A stretch of 64,000 bases of DNA from Pelomonas sp. Root405. GTDB taxonomy: Bacteria > Pseudomonadota > Gammaproteobacteria > Burkholderiales > Burkholderiaceae_C. This document shows positions 21,216 to 29,380 of this stretch, piece by piece; within the stretch, counting starts at the first letter, position 1, and the number at the start of each line of letters is the position of its first letter. The notes under the pieces are model-generated. The model worked only from the letters and a program-made list of their open reading frames with translations. It searched no databases and had not been told where the DNA came from. The translations under genes were made by a program, and so were the position numbers. The stretch is from contig NZ_LMDU01000001.1 in NCBI RefSeq assembly GCF_001425165.1, forward strand, positions 714,075 through 778,074, read 5' to 3'.

Positions 21216-21677
21216 TCAGTGCCCCCTCATGCGGACTGTGACGACCTCAGCCGTCGCGCATTCGATGCCGACCTGCCAGACGCGGCAGGCCACGGTGCTG
21301 CGCCGCTCGCCGCGGTCCACCACCTGGGCGCGCAACTGCAGCGGGTGGTTGATCGAGGCGGGCTTGAGATAGGTGACGGTCAGGCGCCCGGTCACGAACG
21401 CGGGTGCGCCGGCGTCCAGGGCGATGCCTTCTTCACGGCAATGGGTGGCCATCGCCGTCCAGATGGCATGGCAGTCCACCACCGAGGCGATGGCGCCGCC
21501 GTAGACCACGCCAGGATGGCCGATGTAGTGCGGCGGCGGCTGCCAGCGGCACACCAGTTCGTCGCCCTCCCAGCGACTCTTGATGTGCAGTCCGTCTTCG
21601 TTGAGCGCGCCGCAGCCGAAGCAGTGCACCCTGAGGACGTCCTGCAAGGCCGGTCCTGCGTCAATCGTGTCTTCCAC
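21216..21677 (-). CDS. PaaI family thioesterase (hotdog fold)
   Basis: A 153-residue hotdog thioesterase with the family core GHPGVVYGGAIASVVDCHAIW, in which the conserved HPG..HGG-type loop reads HPGVVYGG, followed by GRLTVTYLKPASI. An N-terminal CFGCGALNEDGLH block is common in this subgroup. Start is GTG 21677, chosen because CGGAGG lies about 6 bases upstream; the longer reading begins with TTG and lacks such a site. It is coupled to the oxidoreductase gene (TGA directly followed by ATG). The acyl-CoA substrate is unknown. Confidence 0.85.
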   Translation of the reverse strand: MEDTIDAGPALQDVLRVHCFGCGALNEDGLHIKSRWEGDELVCRWQPPPHYIGHPGVVYGGAIASVVDCHAIWTAMATHCREEGIALDAGAPAFVTGRLTVTYLKPASINHPLQLRAQVVDRGERRSTVACRVWQVGIECATAEVVTVRMRGH

Positions 21678-21742
21678 TTCAGCCTCCGTGTCGGTGCACT
21701 GACTCTCGCGCAGCCCAGGCTGCGGCCACAAGTCGGCGGCCT

Positions 21743-21780
21743 ACGGTAGGGGCCGCCCCGGCTACCGTGGCATCACGGTA
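21743..21780. promoter_or_regulatory. Inverted-repeat cluster between the LuxR-fusion gene and paaI
   Basis: TACCGTG (21763-21769) and CACGGTA (21774-21780) form a perfect 7-bp inverted repeat around GCAT, and a third half-site ACGGTA lies at 21743-21748. The repeat starts 2 bases after the end of the LuxR-fusion gene and about 86 bp before the paaI GTG. It could be an operator for paaI-oxidoreductase or a stem that ends the regulator mRNA; no U-tract follows. Confidence 0.35.
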
Positions 21781-21781
21781 C

Positions 21782-22852
21782 TCAGGCCCGCAGCAACTGC
21801 AGCCGCGTGGCCCGGTGCACGGCCTCGGCGCGCGTGCGGCAGCCCAGGGTTTTCAAGGCGCTGGCCACATGCATCTCCACCGTGCGAGGGCTCAGGCGCA
21901 GCGCCCCTGCGACCTGCTTGTCGGTCTCGCCGCTGGCAATGCGGCGCAGCACTTCGGCCTGCCGCGGGGTGAGCCTCGGCGCCGGTTCAGCCTGCTCCCG
22001 CTGCGTGCCCAGGAAGTCGCGCACCTCGCGCAGGAAGCCGGCAAACGCCGGCTCGGTGGGCAAGGGGATGTGGTTGCGCCCCTCCAGCGGCACGAAGCGC
22101 GCGCCAGGCACCAGCGACGCCAGCCGCCGGCCCTGCTCGAAGGGCACCATCTGGTCGTCCTTGGGGTGCAGCAGCAGCGCCGGGCAGCGCACGCGCTGCG
22201 CAGCGTCCTTCACGTTGATGCCGTACAGCGCGTGCAGGTAGCGCGTGGCCACGTCGGGCGAGCAGGTCTCGCGCTGCAGCTTGTCGAAGGCGGCCCATTG
22301 CTCAGGCGAGGCGTCGGGCAGGAAGCGCGACACGAACACCTGGCGGAAGGCCGGCGAGCTGTTGCCCCAGCCCACGGCGGCAAGTTCGCGCATCAGGTCA
22401 CCCTCGCGACGCACCGCGGGGTCGGGGTGGCTGGTGCTGTAGTAAGAGGTCGCGAAGCCGCCGAACAGAATCAGGTTGCGCACGCCCTCGGGATGGCGTG
22501 CGGCGTACTCGACCGCCACGCCGGCGCCGCAGGTGAAGCCCAGCAGCGTGAACGGTTCGTCACGGCCATAGGCGTCCGCAACGGCCTCAAGATCGCGCAC
22601 CCAGGACTCGAACGACAGATCGTCGACACGGCGCTGCGACAGGCCGCAGCCGCGGGTGTCGTACTCCACATAGGTGTGCGAGGCCGAGAACTCGTCGATC
22701 AGCGCCTGCTGGATGGTGCCCGGCGTGGCCTGGTCGATGTGGGTGATCCAGGTGGCGGCTTTCAGCACGAGCGGCCCGTCGCCATGGCGCGCGGCGGCGA
22801 TCTGCACACCGTCGGACGATGTGACGAACCGGATGTCGCTGCGCATGGCCAT
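21782..22852 (-). CDS. Alpha/beta-hydrolase fused to a LuxR-type DNA-binding domain
   Basis: A 356-residue regulator-like fusion. Residues 1-275 form an alpha/beta-hydrolase: oxyanion-side strand YVEYDTRGCGLS, nucleophile-elbow LLGFTCGAG near 105-113, acid-loop LHPKDDQMVP, and His in GRNHIPL. At the nucleophile position the usual GxSxG reads GFTCG, with Thr instead of Ser, so activity is doubtful. Residues 292-352 are a LuxR/GerE helix-turn-helix (LTPRQAEVLRRIASGETDKQ, then LSPRTVEMHVASALKTLG). The hydrolase part may act as a ligand sensor. ATG 22852 has CGGAGA upstream. It may control the paaI-oxidoreductase pair just downstream; this is inferred from position. Confidence 0.85.
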   Translation of the reverse strand: MAMRSDIRFVTSSDGVQIAAARHGDGPLVLKAATWITHIDQATPGTIQQALIDEFSASHTYVEYDTRGCGLSQRRVDDLSFESWVRDLEAVADAYGRDEPFTLLGFTCGAGVAVEYAARHPEGVRNLILFGGFATSYYSTSHPDPAVRREGDLMRELAAVGWGNSSPAFRQVFVSRFLPDASPEQWAAFDKLQRETCSPDVATRYLHALYGINVKDAAQRVRCPALLLHPKDDQMVPFEQGRRLASLVPGARFVPLEGRNHIPLPTEPAFAGFLREVRDFLGTQREQAEPAPRLTPRQAEVLRRIASGETDKQVAGALRLSPRTVEMHVASALKTLGCRTRAEAVHRATRLQLLRA

Positions 22853-22906
22853 GGTGTCTCCGGAGGCAAAGTCTAGCGCTCGGGAGGCCGTGACCGCCCT
22901 TGCCAG

Positions 22907-25900
22907 CTACGGCCTCACCGGCCGCAGATACGGCCCCGGCTTCACCTCTTTCACAGGTTCCGCGGCAATGCGCCGCTTCAGCTCGGCCAGCGCCGCGTCC
23001 AGCTGCGCATCCTGGCCCATCGCGGTCGCCCGCGGCGGGTTGTCGACCTCGATGTCCGGCGTCACGCCGATACCCTCGATGAGGAAGCGGCCTTCCGCGT
23101 CCACCTGGCCGGACTCCGCGGCGCGCATGATGCCGTTGTCGATCAGGCGGTTGCCGTCCGACAGCCACACTCCCGCGCCCGAGCTGCGCTTGCCGATGAC
23201 GGGACCGAGCTTGAGGCGCTTGAAGCCTTCGGCGAAGGTCTCGCCGTCGGAATAGGTGTCCTCGTTCATCAGCACGACGGTGTGGCCGCGGTAGACGTTC
23301 TGCATGTTGGCGTAGACGCCGGCGCCGCCCGGTGAGCGCGGTTGCCAGAAGGCCCAGGCGCGGCGCAGCAGCTTCTCCAGGATCCAGCTGTCGATGTTGC
23401 CGCCGTTGTTGTATCTGACGTCGATGATGAGGCCGTCCCGGTCGGTGGCGGCATAGAACTCGCGCACGAAGTCCGCGATGTCGGCCGCGCCCATGGCACG
23501 CAAATGCACATAGCCGATGCGACCCTGGCCGGCGGCTTCAACGGCACGCGCGCGGCTGAAGCGCCAGTCGTTGTAGCGCAGCTGGTTCTCGCGCGTCTGG
23601 GCCACTGGCGTGACGATGCGCAGCACGGAGCGCCCAGCCTGCCTGGCCTCGATCAGTACCTGGCGGCCGGCCTGGCCGCGCAGCAGCTCCAGCAGATGCG
23701 GCGCGTCGGCTGTCGGGCGGCCGTTGACCGTCGTGATGACGTCGCCCACCTTCAGGCCGACGCTGGGCGCGGCCAGCGGCGAGGCCTCGGCTGGCAGCTC
23801 GGGGTCGGCGGCGTAGATGGCATCGATGCGCCATCCATCGGGTGCGCGGGAGAAGCGCGCGCCCAGGCCGGCAAGACCTGGCTCCTCGGGCGCGGGGCGG
23901 ATGTCACCGGGGGCGACCTGGCTGTGCAGCGCGCCCAGCTCGCCCACCATCTGCGCCATCAGCTCGGCCAGCTCGAAGCGGTCGGTCAGCCGGTCCACCA
24001 GTGGCTCGTACTTGGCGCGCATGGCCAGCCAGTCGACGCCGTGCATGGCGCTGTCGTAGAAGTGGTCGCGGTGCATGCGCCAGGCGTCGGCGAACATCTG
24101 CTTCCACTCGGCGCGCGGCTGCGTGGCGATCTGCCAGTCGGTCCAGCGCACCTGCAGCTTGCTCAGGTCGGTGGGCAGCTTGGGCGCGGCCTCGACGATC
24201 AGCACTTCGGGCGCAGCACCGGCGGCCTGGTTGCGCACGACCATCAGCTTCTTGCCGTCGGCGCTCAGGCCGTAGTCGCGCACGTCGCTGGCGAGGATGT
24301 CGGCCGGGCCGCCCTGGTTGTCGATGGCGATGGATTTCAGCTGGGTCTTGCGGTCCAGGTCCTGGTCCAGGAACCACAGCCGCTTGCCGTCGACGCGCAG
24401 CGCGCGGTAGTTGCCCGCGGGCACCGGCAGCTCGTGCAGGCGCGCGGCCACGCCTTCGAACTGGATGGTGGGCTTGGCAGCCCCTGCTTTGGCATCCGGC
24501 TTCTTCTCTTTGTCGTCCGGCTTGCGCTCTGTCGGGTTCTTGTCGGTGGCCTTCTTGTCCTCCGCGCGTTGCTCATCGGCCTTTTTCTCGGTGGCCGATT
24601 CCAGCTCGTCCTTCGGCGCGAACGGCGAGCGCAGTCCCGGCTGCAGGGCGAGTGCATAGAGCTTGCTGCGGAAGCCGAAGAAGGGCCCGGTGTTGCGGTC
24701 GCCCCAGGGGCTGGGGTTGCCGGTGGTCGCGAAGTTGCGGTTGGACGCGAAATAGAGCCATTGCCCATCGGGGCTGAACGCCGCCGCGCCGCTGTCGTAG
24801 CGGTCGGTGGTCAGCGTGTGGGTGCTGCCCTGCGCCATGTTGTAGAGCTGCAGCTGGTGGCGGTCGGGGTGGCGCAGCGGCATCGACCAGGCCAGCGCCT
24901 GGCCGTCCGGGCTCCAGCCATGCAGGCGTGGTTCGTCAAGCAGGCCGCGGGCAATCTCGCGCGTGTTGGCCGGCGCCGGCGCCTTGAGGTCCGTCAGCCA
25001 GATGCGCCCTTCCTTGTCGCTGTGTGCCAGCCAGCGGCCGTCGGGCGAGGGCAGCAGTTCGCGGCGCTGCGTGACCGTGGCGTTCGGCGCGCCGTGGGTG
25101 ATGCGCTCGGGTTTGCCGGTGCCATTGGCCGCGAAGCGCCAGACCTCCATCTCGCCGCTGAAGTCGCAGAAGGCGAACACCTGCTTGTTGTCGGCGCTGA
25201 ACTCGCCCTTGCGGCAGCGGCCGTCCACCGGCTGCGGCAGCTCGGCGCGGCGCAACTGCTGCACACCCTGCGTCGCGAGATGACCCCGGGCCGTCAGCAG
25301 CACGCGCTCGCCATTGGGCGCGAAGGCCGTGTCGGTGAGGAAGTCCTGCGGCTTCTTGATCCAGCGCTCGCGCATCTGGTCGAAGTCGCCACCCAGCGCA
25401 ATGTCGAGCTTGCGCGCCGCGTCACGCTTGGCAAGGTCGATGACGTAGAGGTCGGCGCCCAGCGCATAGACGACCCGGCTGCCGTCGGCGGCCGCGTGGC
25501 GGATGTCCCAGCCCTTGTACGTCGTGTGCTGGCGCGGGTCGGCGCCCTTGGCGTCGACCGACCACAGGTTGACCGTGCCGTCGCGGTCCGACAGGAAGGC
25601 AATGCGCTCGGCACCATCAGCGCCATCAGCGCGATAGGGCATTGGCCGGCGGTCGTTGTTGCCTTCCGCGACCAGCGGCTGGGCCTCCGCTCGGTTTGCC
25701 AGGTCCAGCGACCACAGCCGCGCGATGGCGCCACCGCGGTACTGGCGGGCGTTGTCGCCGCGCAGGCCGCTGCGGGTGAAGTAAAGCGTCTTGCCATCGG
25801 CGCTCAGGGCGCCGTCGCTGGCCTGGCCCACCGGCAGGGCACGGCGTTGGCCGGTCTTCATGTCGATGGCGAAGAGCTGGCTGCCGGGCCGCGCGTCGAG

Positions 25901-26278
25901 GCCGGTGTAGAGGACCTCGCCGGCCGAGCTGAAACCCCAGACGCGCATGCCGCCGCCTTCCCAGGTCAGCCGCTTCGGCACCCCGCCGGCGGCCGGCATG
26001 AGGTAGAGCTCGGTGCCGCCGTCGTACTGGCCCGTGAAGGCCAGCCATTGGCCGTCGGGCGACACGGCGGGCTGGCTTTCAAGCCCGTTGTGCGTCGTCA
26101 GCCGCTGAGCGTCGCCGCCTTGCGTGCCGACGCGCCAGAGGTCGCCCTCGGCGACGAGATAGATCTGCTCGCCCTTGATGGCGGGCTGGCGATAAAAACC
26201 GGTGGTGCCGGCCCCAGCGCTTGTGACGCCGGACAAGCACAGGGCCGCGATCAGCGCGGCGGAACGGGAACGGGGCAT
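22907..26278 (-). CDS. Tricorn-type S41 family serine protease with beta-propeller and PDZ domains
   Basis: A 1,123-residue secreted protease. The signal peptide covers about 1-24 (ALIAALCLSGVTSAGAG). WD40/TolB-like repeats follow (SPDGQWLAFTGQYDG, SADGKTLYFTRSG, APNGERVLLTARG), then a Lys/Asp/Glu-rich linker near 555-595 and the C1-PDZ-C2 catalytic core. GALHSQVAPGD carries the tricorn-type catalytic His, the PDZ reads VGLKVGDVITTVNGRP, and the nucleophile Ser lies in EDTYSDGETFAEGF. Tricorn-like proteases degrade peptides; here the location should be periplasmic. ATG 26278 gives the signal peptide. It is divergent from the DUF4331 gene. Confidence 0.9.
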   Translation of the reverse strand: MPRSRSAALIAALCLSGVTSAGAGTTGFYRQPAIKGEQIYLVAEGDLWRVGTQGGDAQRLTTHNGLESQPAVSPDGQWLAFTGQYDGGTELYLMPAAGGVPKRLTWEGGGMRVWGFSSAGEVLYTGLDARPGSQLFAIDMKTGQRRALPVGQASDGALSADGKTLYFTRSGLRGDNARQYRGGAIARLWSLDLANRAEAQPLVAEGNNDRRPMPYRADGADGAERIAFLSDRDGTVNLWSVDAKGADPRQHTTYKGWDIRHAAADGSRVVYALGADLYVIDLAKRDAARKLDIALGGDFDQMRERWIKKPQDFLTDTAFAPNGERVLLTARGHLATQGVQQLRRAELPQPVDGRCRKGEFSADNKQVFAFCDFSGEMEVWRFAANGTGKPERITHGAPNATVTQRRELLPSPDGRWLAHSDKEGRIWLTDLKAPAPANTREIARGLLDEPRLHGWSPDGQALAWSMPLRHPDRHQLQLYNMAQGSTHTLTTDRYDSGAAAFSPDGQWLYFASNRNFATTGNPSPWGDRNTGPFFGFRSKLYALALQPGLRSPFAPKDELESATEKKADEQRAEDKKATDKNPTERKPDDKEKKPDAKAGAAKPTIQFEGVAARLHELPVPAGNYRALRVDGKRLWFLDQDLDRKTQLKSIAIDNQGGPADILASDVRDYGLSADGKKLMVVRNQAAGAAPEVLIVEAAPKLPTDLSKLQVRWTDWQIATQPRAEWKQMFADAWRMHRDHFYDSAMHGVDWLAMRAKYEPLVDRLTDRFELAELMAQMVGELGALHSQVAPGDIRPAPEEPGLAGLGARFSRAPDGWRIDAIYAADPELPAEASPLAAPSVGLKVGDVITTVNGRPTADAPHLLELLRGQAGRQVLIEARQAGRSVLRIVTPVAQTRENQLRYNDWRFSRARAVEAAGQGRIGYVHLRAMGAADIADFVREFYAATDRDGLIIDVRYNNGGNIDSWILEKLLRRAWAFWQPRSPGGAGVYANMQNVYRGHTVVLMNEDTYSDGETFAEGFKRLKLGPVIGKRSSGAGVWLSDGNRLIDNGIMRAAESGQVDAEGRFLIEGIGVTPDIEVDNPPRATAMGQDAQLDAALAELKRRIAAEPVKEVKPGPYLRPVRP

Positions 26279-26406
26279 GGGATCTCCTCCAGGGACCGCC
26301 ATTGTGTTGCTAGGGGGGTGGCCGGCGATTCGTCACGCCGCCTTGCATCCGCGCCGCCAGTGGCGCCGTAACACTGCCCAGATGCCTGTGTTGGCATCGC
26401 CACCGG

Positions 26407-27948
26407 ATGCCCCCCATGAAAGCTCGTCTCACCTGCAGCGCCTTGGGCGTGGTGCTGCTCTGCCTGGCTAGCGGCGCCCAAGCCTCCAGCCACCGCGAAG
26501 CGCCCTTCCTGACGACCGTCCCCAAGGTCGACGCGACGGACTTCTACATGTTCCGAAGCTACGAGACCGGCCGCGACGGCATGGTCACGCTGATCGCTAA
26601 TTACCTGCCGCTGCAGGACGCTTACGGCGGCCCCAACTACTTCTCGCTGGACCCGAACGCGCTCTACGAGATCCACATCGACAACACCGGCGACGCCAAG
26701 GAAGACATCAGCTTCCAGTTCCGCTTCAAGAACACCCTGTCCAACAGCGGCGCAGGCACCTCCTTGAGCATCGGCGGCAAGATGGTTGGCATTCCGCTGA
26801 TCCAGAGCGGCACGGTCGCCAACGTCAAGGACGCCAACCTGCAGCTCAATGAGAGCTACACCGTCAGCGTCGTGCGTGGCGACCGCCGCAGCGGCGCGGC
26901 CCAGTCTGTGACCCATGCCACCGGCGGCGCGACGACTTTCGACAAGCCGGTCGACAACATCGGCAAGAAGACGATTGCCGACTACGCTGGCTATGCGGCC
27001 AAGCACGTCTATCCCGTCACCATCCCGGGTTGCGCGACGCCGGCCAAGGTCTTCGTCGGTCAGCGCCAGGACCCGTTCGCGGTCAACCTCGGCACCATCT
27101 TCGACCTGGTCAACGCCCCCGTCTCGGTCATCACCGACCCGGCGCTGATCAACGCCGTGCCCAACACCATCGGCGACAAGAACGTCACGACGCTTGCGCT
27201 GGAAGTGCACAAGGATTGCCTGAAATCCGCTGGCAGCGACGTCATCGGCGGCTGGACCACCGCCAGCCTGCGCCAGGGCCGCCTGCTCAACCCCAAGCCG
27301 GCTTCCGGTCACCAGGCGGCCGAGAAGGCCGGCGGCGCCTGGGTGCAGGTCTCGCGCCTGGGCATGCCGCTGGTCAACGAAGTCGTCATCGGCCTGAAGG
27401 ACAAGGACAAGTTCAACAGCGCCAAGCCCATGGACGATGGGCAGTTCGCCGACTACGTGACCAACCCGACGCTGCCGGCGCTGCTGGAGATCGCGCTGAA
27501 CCTCCCCAACACCGCGCCGACCAACTTCCCGCGCACCGACCTGGTCACCACCTTCCTGACCGGCATCAAGGGTGTCAACCAGCTGGCCACCGTCACGCCC
27601 TCGGAAATGCTGCGCCTGAACACGGCCATCGCGCCCGTGCCCTTTGCGCAGCAGAACCGTCTGGGCATCGTCGGCAACATCCTGGCCGCAGGCAACGACA
27701 ACGCCGGCTACCCGAATGGCCGCCGTCCCAAGGACGACGTCGTCGACATCTCGCTGGTGGCGGTGATGGGCGGCCTGTGCGTGGCCAATGGCGACACCGA
27801 CAAGCTCGGCCTGGGCGCTGCCTGCAAGCCCAGCGCCGTGCCGCTGGGTGCCACCACCTTCAAGCTGCATGACGCGGTGGACCAGGCCGTCGTGCCCTTG
27901 CTGACCGGCTTCCCCTACCTCAACACGCCCATCCCGGGCACCAAGTGA
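26407..27948 (+). CDS. DUF4331 domain secreted protein
   Basis: A 513-residue exported protein. The signal peptide ends ASGAQA, and the mature chain begins SSHREAPFLTTVPKVDATDFY, the hallmark start of DUF4331 proteins. Further family-like parts are YEIHIDNTGDAKEDISFQF, DPFAVNLGTIFDLVN and LALEVHKDCL. No enzymatic function is known for the family. An in-frame ATG at 26416 is an alternative start, three codons later. It is the first gene of a four-gene plus-strand cassette with a small lipoprotein, a helical-repeat protein and a HupE/UreJ protein, all nearly overlapping. Confidence 0.88.
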   Translation: MPPMKARLTCSALGVVLLCLASGAQASSHREAPFLTTVPKVDATDFYMFRSYETGRDGMVTLIANYLPLQDAYGGPNYFSLDPNALYEIHIDNTGDAKEDISFQFRFKNTLSNSGAGTSLSIGGKMVGIPLIQSGTVANVKDANLQLNESYTVSVVRGDRRSGAAQSVTHATGGATTFDKPVDNIGKKTIADYAGYAAKHVYPVTIPGCATPAKVFVGQRQDPFAVNLGTIFDLVNAPVSVITDPALINAVPNTIGDKNVTTLALEVHKDCLKSAGSDVIGGWTTASLRQGRLLNPKPASGHQAAEKAGGAWVQVSRLGMPLVNEVVIGLKDKDKFNSAKPMDDGQFADYVTNPTLPALLEIALNLPNTAPTNFPRTDLVTTFLTGIKGVNQLATVTPSEMLRLNTAIAPVPFAQQNRLGIVGNILAAGNDNAGYPNGRRPKDDVVDISLVAVMGGLCVANGDTDKLGLGAACKPSAVPLGATTFKLHDAVDQAVVPLLTGFPYLNTPIPGTK

Positions 27949-27959
27949 AGGGGGCCGCC

Positions 27960-28235
27960 ATGCTGACCCGCAAGACCGCCGTGCTCGCCACGGGCACCGC
28001 CGCCGCCCTGCTGCTGGCCGCCTGCGGCGGTGGCGATGACGACGACCATGTCGTCGCGCCACCTCCCCCGCCGCCCGCGGCGGCCACCGCGGTGCCCGAC
28101 AGCGCCGTGGCCTCTTCGATGGCGCTGGTGACCTACCTCAAGGCGCAGAAGACCGACGACGAGACCTCGGAAGCGCTGACGCTGCCGATGCTCGACGTGT
28201 CGGCCAGCGAAACCGAAGAACCGCAGACCTTGTGA
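27960..28235 (+). CDS. Small acidic lipoprotein of the DUF4331 cassette
   Basis: A 91-residue lipoprotein: basic N-terminus, hydrophobic core, lipobox LLAAC near residues 17-21. The mature part opens GGGDDDDH, a possible metal-binding cluster, then runs through a proline stretch (six Pro) and an acidic tail rich in Asp, Glu, Ser and Thr. I do not recognise a family. ATG 27960 has AGGGGG just upstream and lies 11 bp after the DUF4331 stop; the stop overlaps the next gene's GTG by 4 bases. Tight packing suggests it works with its neighbours. Confidence 0.75.
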   Translation: MLTRKTAVLATGTAAALLLAACGGGDDDDHVVAPPPPPPAAATAVPDSAVASSMALVTYLKAQKTDDETSEALTLPMLDVSASETEEPQTL

Positions 28236-29380
28236 AGCGCCTGCTCGCGTTGCTGCTATTGGCACCGCTGGCGGTGTCGGCCGAGCCCTTCGTACCGAAG
28301 GACGACGCCGACATCGTGCAGCGCCTGCCCTACCGCGTCGACGCGACGGAGCGTGCGCGCCGTGCTGCCTTGGCCCGCGACCCGGCGCAGCTGCCGCTCG
28401 CCGCCGCCACCGCACGCGCGGCGCTGCAGCGCGCCCGCGTGCATGGCGACCCGCGCGAGCTGGGTGTGGCACAGGCGGCGCTGTCGCCATGGTGGCGTCA
28501 GGCCGATGCACCGGCCGAGGCGGTGCTCTTGCGTGCCCGCGTGCTGCAGGCCCGCCATGAATTCGACGCTGCCCGGGCCGACCTGCGTGCGCTGCTCGCG
28601 CGACAAGACCTGGCGGTCGAGCATCGCGCCCAGGCGCTGCTCGACGCGGCAGCGCTGCATCAACTGCAGGCCGAACTGCCGGCGGCCCGTGCGCTGTGCG
28701 AACAGCTGCAAGCGCTCGCGCCGCTGCCAGCGGCGGCCTGCCAGGCCGAGCTGGCCAGCCTGACCGGCCAGGGCCGGGCGGCCGCGCTGACGCTGGCCCA
28801 GCTCAGCCCGGGCCGCAGCGTCGCCCCGTGGCTCGCGCTGATGCGTGCCGAACTCGCCGAGCGGCTTGGCGACGAGACCGCGGCGCCCACCCTTTACCGC
28901 ACCGCGCTGGCCGGCGAGGACGGCGTCTACACGCGTGCGGCGCTGGCCGACTGGCTGCTGGCCCGCAACCGCGCTGCCGAAGCCCTCACGCTGGTCGAGC
29001 GCAGCCCCGATGCCGAGGCCGACGCCCTGCTGCTGCGCCGCGTCATCGCGCTGCGCCAGCTCGGCCGCGACACGTCGGCACCGGCCGCGCTGCTGCGCGA
29101 ACGCCTGGCCGCCGCCGACCGCCGCGAGCCGGGCAAGCATGCGCGCGAGCAGGCCCGCTTTGCGCTTGATGTCGAACAGCAGCCGCGCGAGGCGCTGCGC
29201 CTGGCCCAGCTCAACTGGGCCACGCAGCGCGAGCCGGCCGATGCGCTGCTGCTGCTGCGCGCAGCCCTCGCCGCCGGCAAGCCCGGCGATGCGGCCCGGC
29301 AAGACCTGGCCCGCGTGCTGCGCGAGCTGGGCTGGCAGGATGCGCGCCTCGCGGCCCTCGACCGGAGCTTCGCGTCGTGA
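28232..29380 (+). CDS. Exported alpha-helical repeat (TPR-like) protein
   Basis: A 382-residue protein with a signal peptide (LLALLLLAPLAVSA) and a mature part of degenerate helix pairs rich in Ala, Leu and Arg, for example AEAVLLRARVLQARHEFDAA and DGVYTRAALADWLLARNRAAEA. This fits a tetratricopeptide-like superhelix and hence a scaffold role in the periplasm. Start is GTG overlapping the upstream TGA (GTGA), and the stop overlaps the next GTG the same way, so all three genes are translationally coupled. No catalytic motif is visible. The exact function is unknown. Confidence 0.8.
   Translation: MKRLLALLLLAPLAVSAEPFVPKDDADIVQRLPYRVDATERARRAALARDPAQLPLAAATARAALQRARVHGDPRELGVAQAALSPWWRQADAPAEAVLLRARVLQARHEFDAARADLRALLARQDLAVEHRAQALLDAAALHQLQAELPAARALCEQLQALAPLPAAACQAELASLTGQGRAAALTLAQLSPGRSVAPWLALMRAELAERLGDETAAPTLYRTALAGEDGVYTRAALADWLLARNRAAEALTLVERSPDAEADALLLRRVIALRQLGRDTSAPAALLRERLAAADRREPGKHAREQARFALDVEQQPREALRLAQLNWATQREPADALLLLRAALAAGKPGDAARQDLARVLRELGWQDARLAALDRSFAS

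Noticed and set aside
23342-26371. Plus-strand open frame of about 1,000 codons opposite the S41 protease gene
   Set aside because: It is the antisense shadow of a clear protease gene in GC-rich DNA; the translation shows low-complexity Gly/Ala/Val/His/Arg runs and no domain.
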